NCBI GenBank assembly: GCA_910578105.1
Contig: CAJTPD010000011.1
Location: 51,794 to 115,793, forward strand
Direction of reading: 5' to 3'
Origin: an uncultured Odoribacter sp.
GTDB taxonomy: Bacteria > Bacteroidota > Bacteroidia > Bacteroidales > Marinifilaceae
DNA length: 64,000 nt
A program made the position numbers and the translations under genes. Below the pieces are notes generated by a model. That model made no database searches. It saw only the letters and a list, made by a program, of their open reading frames with translations, and was not told the origin of the DNA. Positions 14,533-23,074 of the stretch are shown here, one piece after another. Position 1 is the stretch's first letter; the number at the start of each line of letters is the position of its first letter.

Positions 14533-17400
14533 TCACTCCTCGTACAACGAATCACAGGTACACATCAGATTCCGGTCACCGTAACCGTCATCCACACGGC
14601 CCACCTGCGGCCAGAATTTATTCTCGGCCACCCATGCCAGCGGATAAGCGGCTTTGCTTCTCGGATAGACATGCTTCCATTCGTCGGCAGTCAGCACCTT
14701 GTGGGTGTGAGGTGCGTTCTTCAATACATTATCCATCGGGTCAGCCTTCCCTTCGGCCACCTCAACCATTTCTTCCCGGATAGTCTTTAATGCCCCGATA
14801 AAACGATCCAACTCTTCTTTCGGCTCACTTTCAGTTGGTTCGACCATTAACGTACCATGTACCGGAAAAGAAAGAGTAGGAGCATGGAACCCGAAATCCA
14901 TCAAACGTTTTGCAATGTCCAGTTCTGTAATACCATATTCTTTACTGAAAGAACTACAATCCCAAATCATTTCATGTCCGACACGTCCCTGACTACCTTT
15001 AAACAGGATTTTGAAACCCAATTTTTCAAAAGCAGAAGCCAGATAATTGGCATTCAAGATTGCCATTTCTGTCACCTCTTTCAACCCATTTCCACCTAAC
15101 ATCAGCAAATAACCATAAGTGATAGGCAACAGACTAACAGAACCGTAAGGAGCAGCAGCAACCGCATGTATACCCTGTTTGCCGCCAGTTTTCACAACAC
15201 TGTGGGTAGGCAGATATTCTACCAGATGTTCAGCCACACAAATCGGACCGACACCAGGTCCGCCACCGCCATGAGGCATAGCAAAAGTTTTGTGCAAATT
15301 CAGGTGACAGGCATCCGCACCGATATATCCCGGACTTGTCAAACCACATTGTCCGTTCATATTAGCTCCGTCCATATACAACAACCCGCCGTTATCGTGT
15401 ACAATTTCCACCAAATCCCGGATAGATTCTTCAAAAATACCATGAGTAGAAGGATAGGTAATCATTGCACCGAACAGGTTATCACGGTTTGCTTCAGCTT
15501 TCGCTTTGAAATCAGCCACATCGATATTTCCTTCCGGGTCGGTAGCAGTTACAACCACTTGCAAACCGGCCATAGTGCTGGAAGCAGGATTCGTACCGTG
15601 GGCAGAAGCAGGAATCAACATGACTTTCCGATGTCCCTGTCCGTGGGCTATATGATACTGACGTAACACCATCAAAGCCGAATATTCACCGGCAGCACCG
15701 GAATTAGGTTGCAAACTACAACCGGCAAAACCGGTTATTTTAGCCAACATTTGTTCCGTTTCCCGAATCATCTGCTGATATCCTTCCGCCTGGTCAAAAG
15801 GCACAAAGGGATGCATACGGCCAAATTCCGGCCAGGTAATCGGCAGCATTTCGGCTGCTGCATTCAGTTTCATAGTACATGACCCCAAAGAAATCATGGA
15901 AGTGGCCAAAGAAATATCCCGGCGTTCCAAATTCTTCATATAGCGCATCATCGCCGTTTCAGAATGATAAATATTAAATACCGGCTGCTGCATATATTCA
16001 TCCTCCCGCAACATCCCCGGTTCAAGTACAGTCCGGTCATCCAGGAATTTTACATTCTCCGCTTTCTTACCGGCAGCAGTGGCAAAAATACCGACGATAG
16101 TATTCAATTCTTCTTCATTGATACACTCATCAGTAGATACCCCAACCACTCCGCAATCACAATAAAATAAATTGACCTGATGTTCTAAAGCAACCTCACG
16201 GATAGTTTCCAAAGTAACTCCTTCCGGCAATTCAAAACGAATGGTATCAAAAAATTTCCCGACCTTCAGTTTATATCCATACTTACTGATTTCCTCTGCC
16301 AAAATCACAGCCGCAGCATGAATATGCCGGGCAATCCGCTGCAATCCCTCCCGACCGTGATAAGCACCATAAAAACCGGCCATCGTAGCATTCAAAGCCT
16401 TGGCCGTACAAATATTGGAAGAAGCTTTCTCCCGCTTTATATGCTGTTCACGGGTCTGCAAAGCCAGACGCAAAGCCTTGTTTCCCTGAGCATCCAAAGT
16501 TACCCCGATAATACGTCCCGGAATATTCCGTTTATATTCCTCTTTTGTTGCCAAATAAGCAGCGTGAGGACCACCATATCCCATCGGTATACCAAAACGC
16601 TGGGAAGTTCCGACAACAATATCCGCACCCCATTCTCCGGGAGGTACCAACAATACAAGACTCATCAGATCTGCAGCCACCGTCAGCAAACTTCCGTTGG
16701 CATGAACTTTATCGGCAAAAGCCTGATAATTTCGGATTTCTCCGTCAGATGCCGGATATTGTACCAGTGCACCGAAAACCTCCGGTGTAAACTCAAAAGA
16801 ATCATAATCTACATAAACCAATTCTATACCCTGAGGAGCAGCACGGGTAATCAGAACATCTTTTATCTGAGGAAATATCTTGTTATCCACAAACAATTTA
16901 TTCGCCCCTGCCTTTTTCATTTCTTTCCCCCGTAAGGCATACATCATAGTCATTGCTTCTGCAGCAGCAGTAGCTTCGTCCAGCAAAGAACAATTTGTAA
17001 TCTCCATTCCCGTCAGTTCCAGTATCATGGTCTGATAATTCAGCAAAGCTTCCAAACGTCCTTGTGAAACCTCTGCCTGATAGGGCGTATAAGAAGTATA
17101 CCAGGCCGGATTCTCTAATATATTACGTATAATAACGGCCGGAGCAATCGTGTCATAATATCCTTGACCAATGAAAGAGCGGTACAATTTATTTTTTGCA
17201 GCCACCATCCGGATGTGAGTCAAAAATTCATCCTCGGAAAGAGGAGCAGGTAAATCCAACACTTCTTTTAAACGGATAGATTCCGGTACGGTTTGCTCTA
17301 TCAATTCATCGACAGATTTTACACCTATTACCTTCAGCATTTCAGCAACGTCTTCCGGACGCGGACCGATATGCCTTGTTATAAACTGTTCTTTAGCCAT
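14533..17400 (-). CDS. gcvP: glycine dehydrogenase (aminomethyl-transferring), P protein
   Basis: 955 residues, the fused P1-P2 form. The PLP-binding lysine lies in LNLHKTFAMPHGGGGPG near residue 703, preceded by NMNGQCGLTSPG. The N-terminal MAKEQFITRHIGPRPEDV supports the chosen start. The enzyme decarboxylates glycine and passes the aminomethyl group to the lipoyl arm of GcvH in the glycine cleavage system. The genes for H, T and L proteins are not in this window, so gcvP stands alone. A perfect LacI-type palindrome lies 22 bases upstream of the start codon. Confidence 0.97.
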   Translation of the reverse strand: MAKEQFITRHIGPRPEDVAEMLKVIGVKSVDELIEQTVPESIRLKEVLDLPAPLSEDEFLTHIRMVAAKNKLYRSFIGQGYYDTIAPAVIIRNILENPAWYTSYTPYQAEVSQGRLEALLNYQTMILELTGMEITNCSLLDEATAAAEAMTMMYALRGKEMKKAGANKLFVDNKIFPQIKDVLITRAAPQGIELVYVDYDSFEFTPEVFGALVQYPASDGEIRNYQAFADKVHANGSLLTVAADLMSLVLLVPPGEWGADIVVGTSQRFGIPMGYGGPHAAYLATKEEYKRNIPGRIIGVTLDAQGNKALRLALQTREQHIKREKASSNICTAKALNATMAGFYGAYHGREGLQRIARHIHAAAVILAEEISKYGYKLKVGKFFDTIRFELPEGVTLETIREVALEHQVNLFYCDCGVVGVSTDECINEEELNTIVGIFATAAGKKAENVKFLDDRTVLEPGMLREDEYMQQPVFNIYHSETAMMRYMKNLERRDISLATSMISLGSCTMKLNAAAEMLPITWPEFGRMHPFVPFDQAEGYQQMIRETEQMLAKITGFAGCSLQPNSGAAGEYSALMVLRQYHIAHGQGHRKVMLIPASAHGTNPASSTMAGLQVVVTATDPEGNIDVADFKAKAEANRDNLFGAMITYPSTHGIFEESIRDLVEIVHDNGGLLYMDGANMNGQCGLTSPGYIGADACHLNLHKTFAMPHGGGGPGVGPICVAEHLVEYLPTHSVVKTGGKQGIHAVAAAPYGSVSLLPITYGYLLMLGGNGLKEVTEMAILNANYLASAFEKLGFKILFKGSQGRVGHEMIWDCSSFSKEYGITELDIAKRLMDFGFHAPTLSFPVHGTLMVEPTESEPKEELDRFIGALKTIREEMVEVAEGKADPMDNVLKNAPHTHKVLTADEWKHVYPRSKAAYPLAWVAENKFWPQVGRVDDGYGDRNLMCTCDSLYEE

Positions 17401-17421
17401 TTGTTATCTTATTAAATTAAC

Positions 17422-17435
17422 TGAAAACGTTTTCA
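17422..17435. promoter_or_regulatory. palindromic operator candidate upstream of gcvP
   Basis: TGAAAACGTTTTCA is a perfect 14-bp palindrome with the central CG typical of LacI/GalR-family operators. It is positioned 22 bases before the gcvP ATG. A second, looser dyad (TAGAAT / ATTCTA, about 17458-17482) lies further upstream. Confidence 0.45.
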
Positions 17436-17551
17436 TTCATTTTAACGTGTAAATTTATAGAATTTCTCGTGCAGATTCTATAATTCTCACATTTTTTTTA
17501 AGCTCCTGGAAAAAAGATTCACATCAGTCATTAGCAGCCTGAAAAAGACAA

Positions 17552-17585
17552 GAAAAAAAATAAAGACCAGTTTTCACTAGTCTTT
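17552..17585 (-). terminator. terminator of tRNA-His
   Basis: On the minus strand AAAGACTAGT pairs with ACTGGTCTTT and is followed by ATTTTTTTTCTT. It sits 17 bases past the tRNA 3' end. Confidence 0.85.
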
Positions 17586-17601
17586 AAATGTGGTTAAAAG
17601 G

Positions 17602-17676
17602 GGTGGAAGATCGGGCTCGAACCGACGACCTTCGGAACCACAATCCGACGCTCTAACCGACTGAGCTACATCCACC
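17602..17676 (-). tRNA. tRNA-His (anticodon GTG)
   Basis: The minus strand folds as a complete cloverleaf. The D-arm is GCTC...GAGC, the anticodon stem TCGGA/TCCGA encloses the loop TTGTGGT, and the T-arm contains TTCGAGC. The extra 5' G opposite discriminator C is the tRNA-His identity element and is present. CCA is not encoded. The acceptor stem has a U6-U67 mismatch, otherwise all pairs fit. It has its own promoter and terminator. Confidence 0.95.
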
Positions 17677-17693
17677 ATTTCATTTTTGCGCAG

Positions 17694-17724
17694 CAAAGAT
17701 AGGGAGAATCTCTGACTTTGCAAA
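17694..17724 (-). promoter_or_regulatory. tRNA-His promoter
   Basis: TTTG (17724-17721), 19 bases, TATCTTTG (17701-17694) on the minus strand: a full match to the phylum consensus, about 18 bases before the mature tRNA. Confidence 0.8.
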
Positions 17725-17763
17725 TAAAATCTCAAAAAAAATACTTTATTTTTATCACCGGTA

Positions 17764-18354
17764 TCATCTGGGAGGAATTTCAATATTTCCGTTTTCTATC
17801 TCCCGGGCTGCATACTCCAATTGCTGATACCACTCTTCCCCATAACGCGCAATCAAAGCTTGTTTTAAAAAACGATACACCGGTATTCCTTCCTGTTCCC
17901 CCTTTATACGGGCACCACGGCAAATTTCCCACTTATTGTAATTCAAAGCCTCAAAACTTGCATACCGGGTAATCCGGATGGGATACAAATGACACGACAC
18001 CGGTTTCCGGAAAGCAGATTTTCCCTGCGTCCATGCTTTCTCTATAGCACACCAGCAAATCCCGTTTTCCTCTATCGCATAAGCACATTCACGTCCGCCA
18101 ATTAAAGGGGTAACCAAATCCCCCTCCTTGTCAACTACTGCAAATCCCTGCTCTTCCACCGCCCGGATACCTCCCGGTTTCATAAAAGTTTTTATTTCCT
18201 CATAATATTCTTCTATCCTACGGGATTCCCCTTTCTCCAAAGGAGCTCCCGAATCTCCTTCCACACAACATACTCCTTTGCATTGCCGCAAATCACAACT
18301 AAACTTTTTTTCAAAAATATCGAAACTGACTAAGGTATTCTCTATCTGAATCAT
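17764..18354 (-). CDS. DUF3109 family cysteine-rich protein
   Basis: 196 residues. A CDLRQCKGVCC cluster near residues 20-30 and further cysteines in GRECAYAI, NGICWCAIEKAW and VSCHLYPIRI make eight or more potential ligands, as in the YkgJ/DUF3109 group of presumed zinc- or iron-sulfur-binding proteins. The CHLYPIR motif is a family signature. The function is unknown. It stands alone between tRNA-His and a degenerate repeat region; its promoter must lie in or near that repeat. Confidence 0.85.
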   Translation of the reverse strand: MIQIENTLVSFDIFEKKFSCDLRQCKGVCCVEGDSGAPLEKGESRRIEEYYEEIKTFMKPGGIRAVEEQGFAVVDKEGDLVTPLIGGRECAYAIEENGICWCAIEKAWTQGKSAFRKPVSCHLYPIRITRYASFEALNYNKWEICRGARIKGEQEGIPVYRFLKQALIARYGEEWYQQLEYAAREIENGNIEIPPR

Positions 18355-18374
18355 ATCCTCTCCTTTTACTAAAA

Positions 18375-18570
18375 AGCTGTGTCAAAAGTAAACTTTACCA
18401 GATTCCCACCCCTTCAAATCCAACGGATAAAGCCTTTCAAACTCCTGATTAACAACCCGTCCCTTCGGACAAAATCCATTTATCAGTAAATTTAGTTCCA
18501 CTAATCCGCAGTAAAAAGGCCCATCCGGCAAATCACATGCTGACACAGCTCCTCCATCGGCTTTTAAAGC
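18375..18570. repeat. degenerate intergenic element with 10-bp terminal inverted repeats
   Basis: AGCTGTGTCA (18375-18384) and TGACACAGCT (18541-18550) are perfect inverted ends of a 176-base element. Internal segments match the palindromic region at 9552-9700 in the same order. On the minus strand it contains a frame open for 62 codons (18382-18570) that lacks an ATG and reads like protein, including LPDGPFYCGLVEL and KGRVVNQEFERLYPLDLKG. It is probably a miniature or decayed mobile element. The rest of the 276-base gap (18355-18630) shows no gene. Confidence 0.6.
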
Positions 18571-18630
18571 TTATTTCAGATTTTCAATCTATAATAAATG
18601 CTGCACCGCACTCTGTGTTCGGTTTGCAAT

Positions 18631-20151
18631 TCATTTTATCAAACTCTTGCCAGTCATATCTGCAGGTTGGGCAACTCCCATTATATCAAGAATAGTAGGC
18701 GCAACATCGGCCAATACTCCCGCACGCAGAGACTTGTCAAGACGGTCAGTCACCCAGATACAAGGCACCGGATTCAGAGAATGGGCCGTATTAGGAGTTC
18801 CGTCACCATTAACAGCATTATCCGCATTTCCGTGGTCAGCAATAATCAATACATCATACCCGTTAGCCCGGGCCGCCGTTACCACTTTTTCCACACAACT
18901 GTCTACCGTTGCCACCGCTTTCCGAATAGCTTCATACACTCCGGTATGTCCCACCATATCACCATTGGCAAAATTAAGGCATACAAAATCGGCCGACTTT
19001 GCATTCAATTGTTCAGTCAATTTTTCAGCAACCTCAGGAGCAGACATTTCAGGTTGCAAATCATAAGTAGCCACCTTGGGCGAAGGTACAAGTATCCGGC
19101 TCTCTCCTTCAAACTGAGCTTCGCGTCCTCCATTGAAAAAGAAAGTAACATGTGCATATTTTTCCGTCTCTGCAATACGCAACTGCTTCAGACCGGCTTT
19201 ACTAATCACTTCTCCCAATGTATTTTCAACATTCTCCTTATTGAACAAAATATGCACACCTTCAAAAGTAGCATCATAAGGAGTCATACAACAATAATAC
19301 AAAGGCATTGTCTTCATACCCTGCTCCGGAATATCCCGCTGGGTCAAAGCTATAGTCAGTTCTTTCGCCCGGTCATTCCGGTAATTAAAGAAAATGACCA
19401 CATCTCCCGGTTCTATCACACCAACCGGACGGCCATCACTCCCGACATGAACAATCGGTTTTATAAACTCATCAGTCACTCCTTCATCATAAGATTGCTG
19501 AACGCTCACTTCAACGTGCTGGGTAGGAGTCCCAACACCATTTACAATCAAATCATACGCTTCCTTTACACGTTCCCAACGGTTATCACGGTCCATCGCA
19601 TAGTAACGACCAATAACAGAAGCAATCCGTCCTGCCGACTTGTCCATATGTTCCTTTAATTCACGGAGGAAACCAAGTCCGCTTTTCGGATCCGTATCCC
19701 GGCCATCCATAAAACAATGCACAAAAGTCTTCTGAATACCATATTCCTGGGATACATCACACAACTTTTTCAAATGCTCCAAAGAACTGTGTACACCACC
19801 GTCCGACACCAGACCCATAAAATGTACCTGTTTTTTATTATCCCGGGCATAAGTAAAGGCTTTCACTATTTCCGGATTCTGTAAAATCGAATTATCCCGG
19901 CAAGCTTTATTGATCCGGACTAAATCCTGATTTACCACCCGCCCGGCACCAATATTCAAATGCCCCACTTCAGAATTTCCCATCTGACCATCAGGCAAAC
20001 CTACATTTTCTCCGCAAGTCAACAAAGTGGAATGCGGATATTTTTCCGTCAATGCAGAAATAAAAGGAGTCGGAGTGTTAAATATAGCATCAGTTCTATC
20101 ATGCTTTCCTATACCCCAGCCATCCAAAATCATTAATAATACTTTATTCAT
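18631..20151 (-). CDS. gpmI: 2,3-bisphosphoglycerate-independent phosphoglycerate mutase
   Basis: 506 residues from the ATG at 20151; the frame runs 10 codons further up, but MNKVLLMILDGWG is the family N-terminus. Catalytic Ser60 lies in MGNSEVGHLNIGAGR, the metal ligand Asp10 in LDGWG, and the second metal site in ADHGNAD near the C-terminus. It interconverts 3- and 2-phosphoglycerate in glycolysis using two Mn ions. It is followed by the repeat element at 18375-18570 and preceded by an amidohydrolase-like stub on the same strand, with a 108-base gap. Confidence 0.96.
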   Translation of the reverse strand: MNKVLLMILDGWGIGKHDRTDAIFNTPTPFISALTEKYPHSTLLTCGENVGLPDGQMGNSEVGHLNIGAGRVVNQDLVRINKACRDNSILQNPEIVKAFTYARDNKKQVHFMGLVSDGGVHSSLEHLKKLCDVSQEYGIQKTFVHCFMDGRDTDPKSGLGFLRELKEHMDKSAGRIASVIGRYYAMDRDNRWERVKEAYDLIVNGVGTPTQHVEVSVQQSYDEGVTDEFIKPIVHVGSDGRPVGVIEPGDVVIFFNYRNDRAKELTIALTQRDIPEQGMKTMPLYYCCMTPYDATFEGVHILFNKENVENTLGEVISKAGLKQLRIAETEKYAHVTFFFNGGREAQFEGESRILVPSPKVATYDLQPEMSAPEVAEKLTEQLNAKSADFVCLNFANGDMVGHTGVYEAIRKAVATVDSCVEKVVTAARANGYDVLIIADHGNADNAVNGDGTPNTAHSLNPVPCIWVTDRLDKSLRAGVLADVAPTILDIMGVAQPADMTGKSLIK

Positions 20152-20259
20152 ATCTGTACATTTTAATAGTTCATTTTTCAATCAATCCCGCATTAAATCA
20201 TACATCCCAAAAACAGACGCACAATATGTTTAGCAAAATTAATTTTTTATCCTACGATT

Positions 20260-20616
20260 TCAAAGCAAACGTATAGCTGCTCTTTCTTTCCAGACAAGCC
20301 GGATTAAATCAGCTCCTTCTATAAGAGCTACCCGCTGGTATACATTCCCTTTTTGAGCAAACAATCGTTCTAAAAAAGGCAATATTTCCACTTCAGGCAA
20401 CAACAAACTCTTACACGCGCAAACATAATCAGGGACTATCATACCGCCATAAAACTCCAGACCGGCTATTTCTTTTATTTGTCCATGTGTATCCACCACT
20501 CGCACTCCCTGAAAACCGGAAATTTCTACATAACCGTTTTTTACCAAAGGCCAACCGGGAACAAAAATATAATTAGCGGCAATCTTCCGGATTCCATCTG
20601 TTTCTTTCTGCATCAA
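20260..20616 (-). CDS. hypothetical protein resembling an amidohydrolase N-terminal domain
   Basis: 118 residues. The pattern IFVPGWPLVKNGYVEI...VVDTHGQIKEI...FYGGMIVPDYVCACKS closely follows the beta-sandwich start of cytosine deaminase/chlorohydrolase-type amidohydrolases, where VPG(F/L)VNAHTH would bind metal. Here that segment reads VPDYVCACKS, so the metal-binding HxH is missing and the whole TIM barrel is absent. It may be a relic retained for another role. It overlaps the DUF4296 gene by 4 bases (stop/start coupling), so it is expressed with that lipoprotein and mlaFE. Confidence 0.65.
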   Translation of the reverse strand: MMQKETDGIRKIAANYIFVPGWPLVKNGYVEISGFQGVRVVDTHGQIKEIAGLEFYGGMIVPDYVCACKSLLLPEVEILPFLERLFAQKGNVYQRVALIEGADLIRLVWKERAAIRLL

Positions 20617-21446
20617 TTACGGCGTATTCCTTGTTTTAAACGTTTTTCAGTCTCCCTGGAAATATAGGGACGGAACAACTGATTGTTCCAGGATTTTCCC
20701 CCGAAATCCTTTAAATCGTAAACCTTTTCTTTCTTATCCGGCTTCACTAATTTACCTTTTTTATAGCTTGGGAAACGTTTATCTGCAGGAATCTCCTCCA
20801 TATAATTTATGACTAATCTGGAATAAACGGAATCTGCATATTGTGACCAATTATAATTGCGCCGGTTGGTATCCGGAACAACAATTATATCGCGTATTTT
20901 CAGTGTATCCGCCCCATTTCCGGACAAGAAAAAAGAAGATATTCTCCGCAAACGGACAGAAGTAACCGAATCAAACTGTAATGTCGTGGAAAACTTATAT
21001 AAACCGGGAACAATGCTATCCACAACAACACGATATACACTATCCAGACGAATGGTGTCCGATACAGGGAAATAATTCACAGAATCATTTGCTTTCAAAG
21101 CATTCAAAACCATATCGACCGCTGTCAGTTGTTTATTCAAACTATCGATAATCATATCATACATCTTAGAGAAAGCAACCGTCTGAGCCGAATAATAATA
21201 CATACACGAATCAAACTCAGCCCGTGTAATTCCATATTTCCTGAACAAATCATTATAATAGGCATAATTTTTCAAATCATGCTTTCCACCGGAACTTCTA
21301 TTTACAGACAGGGTCCCGTCCACCCGGTGCATATCCAGCAACAAAGAGGTAAACTTTTCTTTAGACAAAGGCACTTTTTCACGACAACTATAAACTCCCG
21401 ACAAAAGCAAAACTACCAAGCCCCCCATTAGAATATTCCTTATCAT
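20613..21446 (-). CDS. DUF4296 domain lipoprotein
   Basis: 277 residues. The signal peptide ends in a lipobox LLLSGVYSC (Cys about residue 21). The DUF4296 region follows: KEKFTSLLLDMHRVDGTLS, then a helical block to about residue 115. The C-terminal half is variable and beta-rich and ends in a basic tail. DUF4296 proteins are restricted to Bacteroidota and their function is unknown. Start and stop overlap mlaF by 4 bases upstream and the amidohydrolase-like gene by 4 bases downstream, so the four genes form a tightly coupled set. Confidence 0.85.
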   Translation of the reverse strand: MIRNILMGGLVVLLLSGVYSCREKVPLSKEKFTSLLLDMHRVDGTLSVNRSSGGKHDLKNYAYYNDLFRKYGITRAEFDSCMYYYSAQTVAFSKMYDMIIDSLNKQLTAVDMVLNALKANDSVNYFPVSDTIRLDSVYRVVVDSIVPGLYKFSTTLQFDSVTSVRLRRISSFFLSGNGADTLKIRDIIVVPDTNRRNYNWSQYADSVYSRLVINYMEEIPADKRFPSYKKGKLVKPDKKEKVYDLKDFGGKSWNNQLFRPYISRETEKRLKQGIRRN

Positions 21447-22195
21447 AAACTATTCTTTATTTTCTTTAAGAGTTCCGAAGAAAAAATAAAATCATTCAGG
21501 TATTTATTCTCCGTATGGGCAATCATCTCCTTATTTCCTTCCCACTCTTTACGCCCTTCATGAATAAACAGAATGTTTTCGCCAATCTCAAACACGGAAT
21601 TCATATCATGTGTATTCACCACAGTCGTCATACCATATTCATGAGTGATTTCACTAATCAAATTGTCTATCACAATAGAAGTCAACGGGTCTAAACCGGA
21701 ATTGGGTTCATCACAAAAAAGAAATTTAGGTTGTAAAACTATTGCTCTGGCAATAGCTACTCTTTTTTTCATACCGCCACTAATCTCCGAAGGATAAAGA
21801 TTTTCTGCCTCCTTCAGGTCTACCCGGTGCAAACAAAAAACAGCCCTGTTCCGCTTCTCCTGTTCAGACAAATCAGAGAACAAATTCAAAGGAAACATCA
21901 CATTTTCCAATACCGTCTGAGAATCAAAAAGAGCTCCGCCCTGAAAAACCACCCCGATTTCTTCACGCAAACATTTCATCTGATGTGCATTCATCAGAGT
22001 TATATCCCGGTCCCCATAAAAAATATGTCCCTGCTCAATAGAATGCAAACCAATCAACGACTTCAGCAAAACAGTTTTTCCGGACCCGCTTTTGCCGATA
22101 ATCAAGTTTACTTTCCCGGATTCAAAAGTGACATTTATATCTGACAAAACCTGTTTATTGTCAAAAGATTTTCCTAAACCCTCAACACGAATCAT
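21443..22195 (-). CDS. mlaF: ABC transporter ATP-binding protein, MlaF type
   Basis: 250 residues. Walker A is GKSGSGKT (34-41), the signature is SGGMKKR, and Walker B is FLFCDEP followed by NSGLD, with the H-loop in VNTHDM. SGGM(K/Q)KR and DEPNSGLDP are typical of the MlaF branch, which powers phospholipid movement between inner and outer membranes. Its reading frame abuts or overlaps the MlaE permease gene, so they form one complex. No MCE-domain MlaD gene follows in this window, unlike the usual E. coli mlaFEDCB order. Confidence 0.9.
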   Translation of the reverse strand: MIRVEGLGKSFDNKQVLSDINVTFESGKVNLIIGKSGSGKTVLLKSLIGLHSIEQGHIFYGDRDITLMNAHQMKCLREEIGVVFQGGALFDSQTVLENVMFPLNLFSDLSEQEKRNRAVFCLHRVDLKEAENLYPSEISGGMKKRVAIARAIVLQPKFLFCDEPNSGLDPLTSIVIDNLISEITHEYGMTTVVNTHDMNSVFEIGENILFIHEGRKEWEGNKEMIAHTENKYLNDFIFSSELLKKIKNSL

Positions 22196-22938
22196 TACAA
22201 CATTATTTGGGTTAAAACTAAATTCGCCGTCAAAATAGCTATACTACTATCTACAACAGCTTTTGTACCCGCCTTCCCCACCTCACGGGCTCCTCCCTGT
22301 ACATAATAACCGTAAAAAGCAGGTATCGAAGTAAAAATAAAAGCAAAAAAGAGCGTCTTTACAATGGAATAAGTTACATAATACGGGTTAAAGGCAAAAT
22401 GTAACCCGTAAATAAAATCCTCAAAATTAACAACCCCGCTGATTACACCGGAAATAATTCCTCCCAGGATACCAATGAAAACACTGAAAATATAAAGTAT
22501 CGGATTTATCACAAACGAAGACAGAATTTTAGGCCCTACCAAATAAGAAACAGAATTTACTCCCATTGTCTCCAAAGCTTCTATCTGCTCCGTAATCCGC
22601 ATACTCCCGATTTCTGAAGCAATATTACTCCCGATTTTTCCTGCCAGAATCAGACTCACAATCGTAGAAGAAAATTCCAGCAACATAGTCTCTCTGGTCA
22701 GATAACCTATCAGATAACGCGGCAACAAAGGACTTTGCATATTATAGGCCGTTTGCAAAGTCAACACCGCCCCGATAAAAAAGGAAATGATTACCACTAA
22801 CACAATAGAATTCAACCCCAATTTCTCAAATTCCAGAACCAACTCTTTCAAATAGACACTTCGCTTTTCGGGTCTTGAAAAAGCTTTGCCTACAAAAATA
22901 ATATATTGCCCCAGTCTGTATAAAAACTTCATACTCAC
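22195..22938 (-). CDS. mlaE: MlaE-family ABC permease (phospholipid transport)
   Basis: 247 residues with five or six hydrophobic helices. Signatures of the MlaE/DUF140 family include the helix FFIGAVLTLQTAYNM, GKIGSNIASEIGSMRITEQIEALETMGV near residue 100, and a C-terminal VGKAGTKAVVDSSIAILTANLVLTQ. It is the membrane subunit that works with the ATPase encoded directly downstream. It is the first gene of the mlaE-mlaF-DUF4296-stub operon, divergent from manC. Confidence 0.92.
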   Translation of the reverse strand: MSMKFLYRLGQYIIFVGKAFSRPEKRSVYLKELVLEFEKLGLNSIVLVVIISFFIGAVLTLQTAYNMQSPLLPRYLIGYLTRETMLLEFSSTIVSLILAGKIGSNIASEIGSMRITEQIEALETMGVNSVSYLVGPKILSSFVINPILYIFSVFIGILGGIISGVISGVVNFEDFIYGLHFAFNPYYVTYSIVKTLFFAFIFTSIPAFYGYYVQGGAREVGKAGTKAVVDSSIAILTANLVLTQIML

Positions 22939-23012
22939 ATTATATTAGAAATTCTACGAGTGGAATCGCCGAAATCCAAGGTAAAAATATAAATTTCAAT
23001 TCAAAAAAGCAC

Positions 23013-23020
23013 TATATTTG
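23013..23020 (+). promoter_or_regulatory. manC promoter -7 element
   Basis: TATATTTG matches TAnnTTTG. The -33 region has no clear TTTG. It predicts transcription from about 23026, which excludes the upstream TTG start at 23030 as efficient and supports the ATG at 23075. Confidence 0.5.
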
Positions 23021-23074
23021 GTATAACTTTTGAATGTAGACAGAAAGGAATTAAACTCAATTAAAACGATACAA

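Noticed and set aside
16318..16935. A 205-codon plus-strand frame inside gcvP
   Set aside because: Shadow of the fused glycine dehydrogenase; its sequence is low-information and lacks any motif.
17602..17676. tRNA-His as an attachment site for an integrated element
   Set aside because: No direct repeat of the tRNA 3' end was found nearby and no integrase gene is present; the decayed patch at 13.5-14.4 kb is on the far side of gcvP.
18598..19659. A 353-codon plus-strand frame over gpmI
   Set aside because: Antisense to an intact phosphoglycerate mutase with all catalytic motifs; no recognisable domain.
23030..23074. Earlier TTG start for manC
   Set aside because: It lies almost at the predicted transcription start and adds residues before the conserved nucleotide-binding loop.
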